Shown: in pieces, positions 1 to 6,227 of the stretch
How positions within the stretch are numbered: the stretch's first letter is position 1
Layout: each line of letters starts with the position of its first letter
Source: Bizionia sp.
GTDB taxonomy: Bacteria > Bacteroidota > Bacteroidia > Flavobacteriales > Flavobacteriaceae
Direction: 5' to 3'
Assembly (NCBI GenBank): GCA_018067115.1
Contig: JAGPVI010000359.1
Span: 1-10,362 of the forward strand
Length of the DNA: 10,362 bases
The notes under the pieces: model-generated
Seen by the model: only the letters and a program-made list of their open reading frames with translations
Told to the model about the DNA's origin: nothing
Database searches by the model: none
Program-made: the position numbers and the translations under genes

Positions 1-2526
1 TCTAACAATTAAACCAGCGGTATGTAGCACAAATAGCCCTACAATAATCCATTTAAAAACGAGTACCGTTATATTAATCGCCTTACTTTTCGTTTTAAAA
101 ATTTGAATAATTAAAATAACAAACAATAAGGTTCCCGCGTACATGTACCAACTAAACAACTGTTTAAAGATATCGTACTTATTGTACATTATTTCGGCAT
201 GGACTTTATCGTCATCAAGCATTACTGCTCCCCCAATATTATGTTGTGTTTTATTAAAAGTTTCTAAAAACTTATCGGCTGCCTTAAAGTCGCCTTTTTT
301 CTTCGCTTCATTAACTGTATATAAATACCAGTTAAATCCAGAATCTATAAAACTCGCATACGTAGAATCGGCAATTTTCTCTCTATACCCTTCCGTTCTG
401 AATTCCATAGGCGAAATCCATTTGTTATTTGCATCGTCTGGAATCGGGAATATTTTTAACGAACGCCCTTCAATCGCATTCGATAATAGATTTACCTTTT
501 GATTCGTTTCTAAAAATTCTTTTTGGTATCCTGTTTTTACTTGCGTGTTTGAAGCTTCTTCTAAATACGGGTTTAATTTGTATTGAAAATCATCTGTAAA
601 AAAGTCTAATAACGTTACATATTTCTGATCTTTTGGTACCCCAATTATTTTTCGGATTGAATCGTCTTTATTAGTCTTTAAGTAAATGATTGGCACATTG
701 TACCAAATCATTGGACTTTCTTGAATTGATAAAAAGACTTGATTGGCATTAAAACCTTCGTAGGTATCGCTTTTACTAATTTTTCTAAGCAACTCTGAAG
801 CATAGGTATTAAGCGGCATCATTCTACCTCCTAAATCTTGAATAACCATATGCCCAAATAAATCGGCGTGTTCTTTAGGAACCATATTAGCGCGTAATAC
901 AGAATCTATTTGTGTTTTAGTAGCCTTAACTTTTACGTGAGCCTCTTGCGAGGTGTGTTCTCCTTCTACCACCTGCTCACTGCCAAGAGCCTGTTGTTCT
1001 TCGGTGGCATGTTGCTCATGATCATGACCTGTATGGTCGTGACCATCTTGCGCAAATCCGGAAAGCGATGCTAGTAATAGTAAGACGGTTAAGCTTTTTA
1101 CTTTTTTCTTTTTAATCTTACTTAAACGACTTTCTAAGTCCTTAAAGCGTGTGTTTTTATCAAATAAAATAGCCATTAAACCAAAATATAATAAGAAATA
1201 CCCTAGATAGGTAAACCAAGTTCCCCAGTAATCGTGATTAACAGATAAGATTGTTCCTTTTTCGTCTGGATCGAATTGTGCTTGGAAGAAACGATAACCA
1301 CGGTGATCTAAAATATTATTCATAAAAATTTTATAATCGAAATCGCCTTCTTGCTCATCGATAACAGTCACTTGACTTGCAAAAGAAGAGTAACTATTCT
1401 CGGTACCAGGGTAACGCTCGGCAATAAAATCATTTAACTTTATACTAAATGGTAACTCTATAATTTTAGCTCCATATTTAATATCGATGTCTAAACCGCC
1501 AACCTCTACATTAGTATAACCATTATTTGTACCACGACCTCCTAGAAGATTTACTTTCTTGGTTTCGCCATTAGAAGACACCTTTAAAACAACACCGTTT
1601 TCTGATGGTGATTTTAATAATTTAGAACGTTCTGCAATATCAAAAACACCTTTTGTAACAGGGTTTGGGAACACGAATTGCATATCGCCAATAATATAAC
1701 GCGAGCGCAACATTAATGGTTGTATACTATCTTTTACAAGCTTCCCTTCGCTCATCGTTGCCATTTGAAGATATTCACCTTCAAACGGAGAGTCGATACT
1801 GATTTCACCATCCTTATAAGTTAAATTAACAGCACCTTCTGTAGGTTTATTTAAAGCAATTAAGAGATTATGAACATTCTCGATAGTCCCTACCTTAATA
1901 AAGTGATTATGCGGATCGCCGTTTCCAGCTTCTACTAGCTTTAAATATTCATCGCCAGATTCGTCTGGAACAATATCTAATTCGGCACCACCAACATACT
2001 TTTCTAAAGACATTGTAACTTCTTGTCCGTCGTATTTAGTTTCAAGTTCAAAATCATTATCTAAACGCGGCGAGAAATCTACAGCTTTTTCAAAACGCAA
2101 ACGCTGTGCTACCCCATTAATTTCGTACTCTCCATTTATAAAGCCCGAAATATATGTTTTTTGAGACAGCATCGTGTTTTCGGTAGCTCCTTCTCTAATA
2201 GGCATCATACCTTCGTAACCAATATACCGTGTTATAAAAGCACCGATAAATATTAAAATGAAGGATAAATGCAACGTAAGTGTCGCCCATTTTTTCCATC
2301 GGAATAAGCGATACTTAAACATATTACCAATAAAATTGATAGTAAAAAACACCATAATACCTTCAAACCACCAGGTGTTATATATTAAAGTTCTTGAATA
2401 CGGAGTTGGAGAAGTGTCTTGCCCGGCGTCTAAAAAAGTTCCAATACCCATTGCGAGGGCAAAAACTATAAACAAAATAGCAGTAAGACGAGTAGAAAAC
2501 AGAATTTTTGCGAATTTATTTTGCAT
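1..2526 (-). CDS. ccsA: Cytochrome c biogenesis protein, ResB/CcsB-CcsA fusion (C-terminus cut by window edge)
   Basis: System II cytochrome c maturation protein of the inner membrane; the family moves heme to the periplasmic face and joins it to apocytochrome CXXCH motifs. 842 residues are visible and the frame is open to base 1. The ResB half has helices at about 8-30, 46-66 and 75-95, a periplasmic domain, then a helix at about 435-455 just after the family-typical segment 'GYRFFQAQFDPDE'. A basic stretch (470-477) and a signal-peptide-like segment ending SGFA-Q at 493 follow, then a His-rich stretch (His 496, 498, 501, 503, 506), a second periplasmic domain with 'GGRMMPLNTYASELLRKI', and two CcsA helices (about 787-809 and 817-840). 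His835 in 'HTAGL' may be a CcsA heme-ligand histidine. The tryptophan-rich heme-handling motif would lie beyond the edge. The ATG at 2526 is preceded by a matching promoter. Identification is firm; the symbol could equally be ccsBA. Confidence 0.93.
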   Translation of the reverse strand, partial: MQNKFAKILFSTRLTAILFIVFALAMGIGTFLDAGQDTSPTPYSRTLIYNTWWFEGIMVFFTINFIGNMFKYRLFRWKKWATLTLHLSFILIFIGAFITRYIGYEGMMPIREGATENTMLSQKTYISGFINGEYEINGVAQRLRFEKAVDFSPRLDNDFELETKYDGQEVTMSLEKYVGGAELDIVPDESGDEYLKLVEAGNGDPHNHFIKVGTIENVHNLLIALNKPTEGAVNLTYKDGEISIDSPFEGEYLQMATMSEGKLVKDSIQPLMLRSRYIIGDMQFVFPNPVTKGVFDIAERSKLLKSPSENGVVLKVSSNGETKKVNLLGGRGTNNGYTNVEVGGLDIDIKYGAKIIELPFSIKLNDFIAERYPGTENSYSSFASQVTVIDEQEGDFDYKIFMNNILDHRGYRFFQAQFDPDEKGTILSVNHDYWGTWFTYLGYFLLYFGLMAILFDKNTRFKDLESRLSKIKKKKVKSLTVLLLLASLSGFAQDGHDHTGHDHEQHATEEQQALGSEQVVEGEHTSQEAHVKVKATKTQIDSVLRANMVPKEHADLFGHMVIQDLGGRMMPLNTYASELLRKISKSDTYEGFNANQVFLSIQESPMIWYNVPIIYLKTNKDDSIRKIIGVPKDQKYVTLLDFFTDDFQYKLNPYLEEASNTQVKTGYQKEFLETNQKVNLLSNAIEGRSLKIFPIPDDANNKWISPMEFRTEGYREKIADSTYASFIDSGFNWYLYTVNEAKKKGDFKAADKFLETFNKTQHNIGGAVMLDDDKVHAEIMYNKYDIFKQLFSWYMYAGTLLFVILIIQIFKTKSKAINITVLVFKWIIVGLFVLHTAGLIVR

Positions 2527-2552
2527 AATAATAAGCCTTTATTTAGCTCGTG

Positions 2553-2560
2553 CAAAGATA
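2553..2560 (-). promoter_or_regulatory. -7 promoter box for the ccsA fusion gene
   Basis: Read on the minus strand this is TATCTTTG, an exact match to the Bacteroidota -7 consensus TAnnTTTG. It lies 26 bases before the ATG at 2526, so the leader would be about 20 bases. I see no TTG at the expected -33 distance. It also implies that ccsA need not rely on transcription from the globin unit upstream. Confidence 0.65.
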
Positions 2561-2616
2561 CTCCTTTTTGTTTGTATTTTTTGGTTTCCTAAAGAGTAAA
2601 CTTATGTTAAATTTTC

Positions 2617-3027
2617 TTAATGATGCTGTCGTGCTTCAAATATATTTAAATATAAAAAGGATGCCATTTTTCGGGCGCGACGCTTGGCCATTGCAGCAAT
2701 ATCCCCATCAAAATATTCATCTATTGTTTCCACCCACAAGTTAAGCCAAAGACCAAAATGCAATTCACTTATACTATTATCATTTTCTTTATCGACCTTT
2801 ATATGTGCTTCAATAGGATTTCCTTTATATTTAGTTCCTAAAGTTTTATTAAACAAGAGACTCGTTTCCCAAAACGTCGTTAAATGCTCTATGTGTTTTG
2901 GCCAATCTTTAATAACACGATTAAAAAAAGGTCCTAAAGTGGGTTCTACTCTTACCTTATCGTAAAAAGAATCGACTAATAAAAATACATCCTCTCGGGT
3001 TTCTATCTCTTTTTTTGGTGATGTCAT
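2617..3027 (-). CDS. Group III truncated hemoglobin
   Basis: A 136-residue single-domain heme protein, presumably cytoplasmic. Family features in order: 'FYDKVR' with Tyr22, the likely B10 distal tyrosine; 'LGPFFN' (31-36); 'DWPKHIEHLTTFW' (41-53), with His45 or His48 as the possible E7 residue; and 'ELHFGLWLNLW' (88-98), with His90 the likely proximal heme ligand and Trp98 in the G-helix region. The spacing and the DW/FW pairs fit trHb group III rather than groups I or II. Group III globins such as Campylobacter Ctb are linked to oxygen or nitric oxide chemistry, but the exact reaction here is unknown. It follows a small membrane protein by 10 bases, so the two are probably one mRNA, and the unit is divergent from a Crp/Fnr regulator. 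The ATG at 3027 gives a normal family length. Confidence 0.9.
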   Translation of the reverse strand: MTSPKKEIETREDVFLLVDSFYDKVRVEPTLGPFFNRVIKDWPKHIEHLTTFWETSLLFNKTLGTKYKGNPIEAHIKVDKENDNSISELHFGLWLNLWVETIDEYFDGDIAAMAKRRARKMASFLYLNIFEARQHH

Positions 3028-3037
3028 TGTATTAAAT

Positions 3038-3319
3038 TTATAGATTTACAATAATTAATAAAACATTTATAAGAAGTGATAAAAGTAAGGTATTAAAAAT
3101 GAGTTTCAAATGCATTTGCGCTAAAATAGCGGCATTATAAAGCATTGTAATCATAACACATATTGTTAATTGTATAAACGGGAAATACTCTGGAGTACTC
3201 GATTTTAAAATTAGCATTGCGGCAATCGAGCCAATACAACTTTGTAAAATTATACTTAGTGGCAAATACGCCATATACAAATTTTTAAAATCGGCAAGTA
3301 AGTTATTATATAGTTTCAT
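3038..3319 (-). CDS. Small three-helix membrane protein of unknown function
   Basis: A 93-residue protein I do not recognise. After a short N-terminus there are three hydrophobic segments, about residues 20-39, 47-69 and 73-93, the last reaching the C-terminus. One Cys (28) lies in the first helix. There is no signal-peptidase site, heme-binding motif or catalytic motif that I can name. It is the first gene of a two-gene unit with the truncated hemoglobin 10 bases downstream, and it faces the Crp/Fnr regulator across a short shared promoter region. That context suggests a membrane function tied to oxygen or nitric oxide, but this is inference from position only. A candidate -7 box lies 27 bases before its ATG. 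Confidence 0.72.
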   Translation of the reverse strand: MKLYNNLLADFKNLYMAYLPLSIILQSCIGSIAAMLILKSSTPEYFPFIQLTICVMITMLYNAAILAQMHLKLIFNTLLLSLLINVLLIIVNL

Positions 3320-3345
3320 AATTAGTAATGTTTAAAATTATACAG

Positions 3346-3353
3346 CAAAGTTC
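3346..3353 (-). promoter_or_regulatory. Candidate -7 box for the membrane protein-globin unit
   Basis: On the minus strand this is GAACTTTG, seven of eight matches to TAnnTTTG, 27 bases before the ATG at 3319. Transcription would start near 3339-3342. No -33 TTG is seen. A weak intrinsic promoter would fit a need for an activator, and an operator-like palindrome sits about 41-43 bases upstream of the predicted start. Confidence 0.4.
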
Positions 3354-3360
3354 TATAACA

Positions 3361-3368
3361 TATCTTTG
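3361..3368 (+). promoter_or_regulatory. -7 promoter box for the Crp/Fnr regulator gene
   Basis: TATCTTTG, an exact TAnnTTTG match, predicts a transcription start near 3372-3376. The last three bases are the TTG that would otherwise extend the regulator frame by ten codons. A start codon inside the -7 box would not be transcribed, so translation most likely begins at the ATG at 3396. Confidence 0.65.
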
Positions 3369-3373
3369 TTATT

Positions 3374-3391
3374 TTATGACTCAAATCATAA
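3374..3391. promoter_or_regulatory. Putative Crp/Fnr-type operator (perfect inverted repeat)
   Basis: TTATGACTCAAATCATAA has perfect 6-base arms, TTATGA and TCATAA, around a 6-base spacer. The inner form TATGA-N6-TCATA has the geometry of the classical TGTGA-N6-TCACA site, differing at one base per half-site. It overlaps the expected transcription start of the adjacent Crp/Fnr gene, which would suit self-repression. Its centre (3382.5) is about 41-43 bases upstream of the expected start of the divergent globin unit, a typical class II activator position. Binding by the neighbouring regulator is inferred. Confidence 0.55.
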
Positions 3392-3395
3392 GTCT

Positions 3396-3986
3396 ATGAT
3401 CGCTACAACACTTTTAGAGCAGCATAATGCGAAACTTAAATTTTTCGCTAAAAACACAGTATTGTTTAATGAAAAAGAAAAACCTCTCTATTATTACCAG
3501 ATTCTAACAGGAACAATAAAAATGTTTAACCTTACGGAAGATGGAAAAGAATTTGTGCAAGGCTTCTTTGAGGACAACAATTCTTTTGCAGAACCGCCAT
3601 TATTTGGAGATTTTAAGTATCCTGCTTCGGCTGAAGCTACATCAGACAGTTACATTTATATGCTTCCAAAAGACACTTTTTTAAATTTATTAAAAGTCCA
3701 TCCAGAAGAGCATTTAAAACTAACGACCCTTATTTGCAGACGTATGATCTATAAGGCCAAAATAATGAAAGAGGTTTCTATCTATCCGCCAGAACACCGC
3801 ATTTTAACGCTGTTAAATCATTTTAAAACTGCCGACAACATAAAAAACACACCCTACGAAGTAAAGCTTACACGGCAACAAATTTCGGAATTAACAGGGC
3901 TGCGTGTAGAAACTGTAATTAGAGCGATTAAAAAATTAGAAAAGTCTGACAAATTAACCATAATAGACCGGAAAGTTTACCTGTAA
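3396..3986 (+). CDS. Crp/Fnr-family transcriptional regulator
   Basis: A 196-residue cytoplasmic DNA-binding regulator. The N-terminal cyclic-nucleotide-binding-type beta barrel spans about 15-95, a long dimer helix about 100-128, and a winged helix-turn-helix about 131-196. The recognition helix 'GLRVETVIRAIKKLE' (168-182) keeps Glu172 and Arg176, equivalent to the DNA-contacting Glu and Arg in E. coli CRP and FNR. The barrel lacks the cAMP-binding arginine-serine signature, with 'PASAEA' where it would be. Cys114 is the only cysteine, so an FNR-type iron-sulfur cluster is not expected. The effector is therefore unknown; a heme or nitric oxide signal is possible given the divergent globin gene. 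I start at the ATG rather than an upstream TTG because that TTG is part of the promoter box. A palindrome just upstream suggests autoregulation. Confidence 0.9.
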   Translation: MIATTLLEQHNAKLKFFAKNTVLFNEKEKPLYYYQILTGTIKMFNLTEDGKEFVQGFFEDNNSFAEPPLFGDFKYPASAEATSDSYIYMLPKDTFLNLLKVHPEEHLKLTTLICRRMIYKAKIMKEVSIYPPEHRILTLLNHFKTADNIKNTPYEVKLTRQQISELTGLRVETVIRAIKKLEKSDKLTIIDRKVYL

Positions 3987-3992
3987 TTTAGT

Positions 3993-4000
3993 TACTTTTG
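3993..4000 (+). promoter_or_regulatory. -7 promoter box for the DUF2520-KdsC-UbiA-Maf gene group
   Basis: TACTTTTG matches TAnnTTTG exactly and lies in the 18-base gap after the regulator's stop codon. Only four bases separate it from the ATG at 4005, so the mRNA would start at or very near the start codon and could be leaderless. No -33 TTG is evident. Confidence 0.5.
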
Positions 4001-4004
4001 CCGT

Positions 4005-4766
4005 ATGATTAAAGTAGTAATTCTTGGTGCTGGTAATGTAGCCACTCACCTATTTAAGGCCTTTTATGCTTCAGAAGATGTCACTGTTGTACAATGGTAT
4101 AACAGACATTTAAAAGCTATAGATTTACATAAAAATAAAGTTGATGTTACCGATAACCTTTTAGAGTTAAAAGAAGCCGATGTTTACATTATGGCGGTTA
4201 GTGATGATGCTATTGAGTCTTTATCAGAACAGTTACCGTTTTCTCAGCGATTGGTAGTGCATACTTCGGGAAGCACTAGTTTGTACGCTATAGAGCAAAA
4301 GCATTATCGCGGTGTTTTCTATCCGCTGCAAACATTCTCTAAAAATACAGAGGTCGATTTTGGTAACGTACCTATTTGTGTGGAAGCATTAAAAAAAGAG
4401 GATTTAAAAACGCTAAAAAAATTAGCGAAAGCTATTGGGTCCGACACTCATAAAGTAAACACAAATCAACGTCAAGCGCTTCATTTAGCAGCCGTTTTTG
4501 TAAATAATTTCAGCAATCAACTCTATAGAATTGCCCACGAACTCACAGAGTCTCAAGGTGTAGAGTTCGATATTTTAAAACCTTTAATTAAAGAGACCGC
4601 AGCAAAAATTGAAACAATTTCGCCTTTTATGGCACAGACGGGACCTGCAAAGCGTAACGATAAAAAAACGATTAAAAGACATTTAAAACAATTGAAAAAA
4701 GAGGAGCATAAAGCTATTTACACCCTTTTAACAGAATCTATAAAAAACACGCATGGAAACAACTAA
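4005..4766 (+). CDS. Rossmann-like/DUF2520 domain protein
   Basis: A 253-residue protein with an N-terminal NAD(P)-type Rossmann fold: 'VVILGAGNVATHL' (4-16) is the dinucleotide-binding glycine loop, and 'ADVYIMAVSDDAI' (58-70) and 'VHTSGST' (85-91) are typical of the ketopantoate reductase/F420-dependent oxidoreductase-like superfamily. The C-terminal DUF2520 half is all-helical, with 'ALHLAAVFVNNF' and the diagnostic 'TGPAKRND' (212-219). The substrate is unknown; the fold suggests a dehydrogenase, which I infer rather than see. It overlaps the next gene by 14 bases, which suggests translational coupling, and it heads a four-gene run. A -7 box ends four bases before the ATG. Confidence 0.88.
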   Translation: MIKVVILGAGNVATHLFKAFYASEDVTVVQWYNRHLKAIDLHKNKVDVTDNLLELKEADVYIMAVSDDAIESLSEQLPFSQRLVVHTSGSTSLYAIEQKHYRGVFYPLQTFSKNTEVDFGNVPICVEALKKEDLKTLKKLAKAIGSDTHKVNTNQRQALHLAAVFVNNFSNQLYRIAHELTESQGVEFDILKPLIKETAAKIETISPFMAQTGPAKRNDKKTIKRHLKQLKKEEHKAIYTLLTESIKNTHGNN

Positions 4767-5286
4767 AAGCTATAAAGAATACTTAAAACACATTACAACA
4801 TTTATTTTTGATGTTGATGGTGTACTTACCGATGGTAACATTACAATTACCTCAACGGGCGAAATGTTGCGCACAATGAATGTAAAAGACGGCTACGCTT
4901 TAAAACAAGCGTTAGTTAAAGGGTTTAACGTATGTGTTATTTCTGGAGGCACTAACGAAGGCGTACGTTTACGATTAAATCACTTAGGTATTACCGATGT
5001 GTTTTTAGGCGCGCATTTAAAAATAGAACCGTTTAACACCTATATTTCAGAAAAGAATATCAATATTGAAAACGTATTATATATGGGTGACGATATTCCA
5101 GATGTTCCTATTATGGAAATTGTTGGCCTATCTACTTGTCCGCAAGATGCCGTGCTAGAAGTGAAAGTGGTTTCTAAATATATTTCGCATAAAAATGGAG
5201 GAAAAGGATGTGTTCGCGATGTAATAGAACAAGTTTTAAAAGTTCAAGATAAGTGGGACACCGATTTTAATGCAGAAGCACACTAA
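4753..5286 (+). CDS. kdsC: KdsC-family HAD-IIIA phosphatase (probable Kdo-8-phosphate phosphatase)
   Basis: A 177-residue cytoplasmic protein of normal KdsC length with no cap domain. The HAD catalytic motif I is 'FDVDGVLTDG' (19-28), with Asp20 the nucleophile and Asp22 the acid/base. 'SGG' (64-66) is motif II, Lys90 in 'GAHLK' the motif III lysine, and 'MGDDIPD' (111-117) motif IV. 'GGKGCVRDVIE' near the C-terminus is the family's conserved tail. The classic reaction removes phosphate from 3-deoxy-D-manno-octulosonate 8-phosphate in lipopolysaccharide synthesis. Sequence alone cannot exclude another phosphosugar or a lipid phosphate as substrate, and no other Kdo gene is nearby. The ATG lies inside the DUF2520 gene; the next Met is residue 38, beyond motif I, so this start is secure. 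Confidence 0.87.
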   Translation: METTKSYKEYLKHITTFIFDVDGVLTDGNITITSTGEMLRTMNVKDGYALKQALVKGFNVCVISGGTNEGVRLRLNHLGITDVFLGAHLKIEPFNTYISEKNINIENVLYMGDDIPDVPIMEIVGLSTCPQDAVLEVKVVSKYISHKNGGKGCVRDVIEQVLKVQDKWDTDFNAEAH

Positions 5287-5316
5287 TTACATTAAAAAAA
5301 CTAAACTAATAGAGTA

Positions 5317-6225
5317 ATGAGCTTTTTAAAACTTATTCGATATAAAAACTTATTAATGGTGGCTGTTGTACAGTTACTTATTAAATATGCTTTATTTCCT
5401 GCCTTTGCTATAGATATGACATTAAGCCCTCTAGGCTTTACGCTTCTTATTTTAAGTACCGTTTGCATTGCAGCCGGAGGTTATATTATAAATGATATTT
5501 ATGATGTTGAAACCGACACTATAAACAAACCCAATAAAGTTATTATTGGTAAAAAAATAAGCGAGAATACAGCATATAACCTTTATTTTGCATTCACTAT
5601 AATTGGGGTTTTACTAGGCTTTTATTTGTCGCAAACCGTAGGTAAACCAGCCTTTTTTGGTGTGTTTGTAGTTATTGCTGCACTCCTATATATGTACGCT
5701 ATTTACCTAAAACAAATTGCCGTTGCTGGAAATATAATCGTTTCAATTTTGGTAGGTTTTAGCCTTATTATCGTAGGCTTTTTCGAGTTAATTCCAGCCA
5801 TTACACCTTCTAATCAAAATGTTCAATCGACTATGTTCGAAGTCTTAACAGACTATGCGGTGTTTGCGTTTTTAATTAATTTTATTCGAGAGATCGTTAA
5901 AGATATTATAGACGTCGATGGCGACCATACTCAGGGTATGCAAACGCTTCCTATTCTTTTAGGGAAGTCGCGTACTGGCAAAATAACTTTTGGTTTAACC
6001 ATACTTACTATATTCATTATTATTTATTACGTCTCTGCGTATTTATTTATGCATACGGAAGCCATTATATACTTTTTAATTGCCGTAATTGGGCCATTAA
6101 CTTATACCGCTATTAAATTATTTACAGCTCAAAGTAATGCGCAGTTTAAACACGTAAGTTTAATGCTTAAAATAATAATGGTAACCGGGATGTTCTCGAT
6201 GCTTTTATATCGCTTTATATTTTAA
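5317..6225 (+). CDS. UbiA-family prenyltransferase, geranylgeranylglyceryl-phosphate geranylgeranyltransferase type
   Basis: A 302-residue polytopic membrane enzyme with about eight or nine hydrophobic helices. The two aspartate motifs that bind prenyl diphosphate through magnesium are present: 'NDIYDVETD' (59-67, Asn59, Asp60, Asp63, Asp67) followed by 'NKP', and 'KDIIDVDGD' (195-203). The second motif in the form 'REIVKDIIDVDGD', with 'GMQTLPILLGK' after it, resembles the archaeal-type branch that transfers a geranylgeranyl group to geranylgeranylglyceryl phosphate. Menaquinone and heme O enzymes are less likely but cannot be excluded. It begins 30 bases after the KdsC-like gene and ends 2 bases before Maf, so it is probably co-transcribed with both. 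The lipid product in this organism is inferred. Confidence 0.85.
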   Translation: MSFLKLIRYKNLLMVAVVQLLIKYALFPAFAIDMTLSPLGFTLLILSTVCIAAGGYIINDIYDVETDTINKPNKVIIGKKISENTAYNLYFAFTIIGVLLGFYLSQTVGKPAFFGVFVVIAALLYMYAIYLKQIAVAGNIIVSILVGFSLIIVGFFELIPAITPSNQNVQSTMFEVLTDYAVFAFLINFIREIVKDIIDVDGDHTQGMQTLPILLGKSRTGKITFGLTILTIFIIIYYVSAYLFMHTEAIIYFLIAVIGPLTYTAIKLFTAQSNAQFKHVSLMLKIIMVTGMFSMLLYRFIF

Positions 6226-6227
6226 CT

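Noticed and set aside
143..502. Plus-strand open frame of 119 codons
   Set aside because: It lies antisense inside the ccsA frame, has no family features or promoter, and the minus-strand protein here is continuous and recognisable.
2258..2744. Two overlapping plus-strand open frames near the ccsA start and globin end
   Set aside because: Both are shadows of the minus-strand ccsA and globin genes, and their translations look like random AT-rich reading.
2684..2965. Plus-strand open frame of 93 codons
   Set aside because: It is fully antisense to the truncated hemoglobin, whose heme-binding motifs establish the minus strand as coding.
3033..3040. TAAATTTA as a -7 box for the globin gene alone
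   Set aside because: It overlaps the stop codon of the upstream gene, misses the final G of the consensus, and the 10-base spacing fits co-transcription better.
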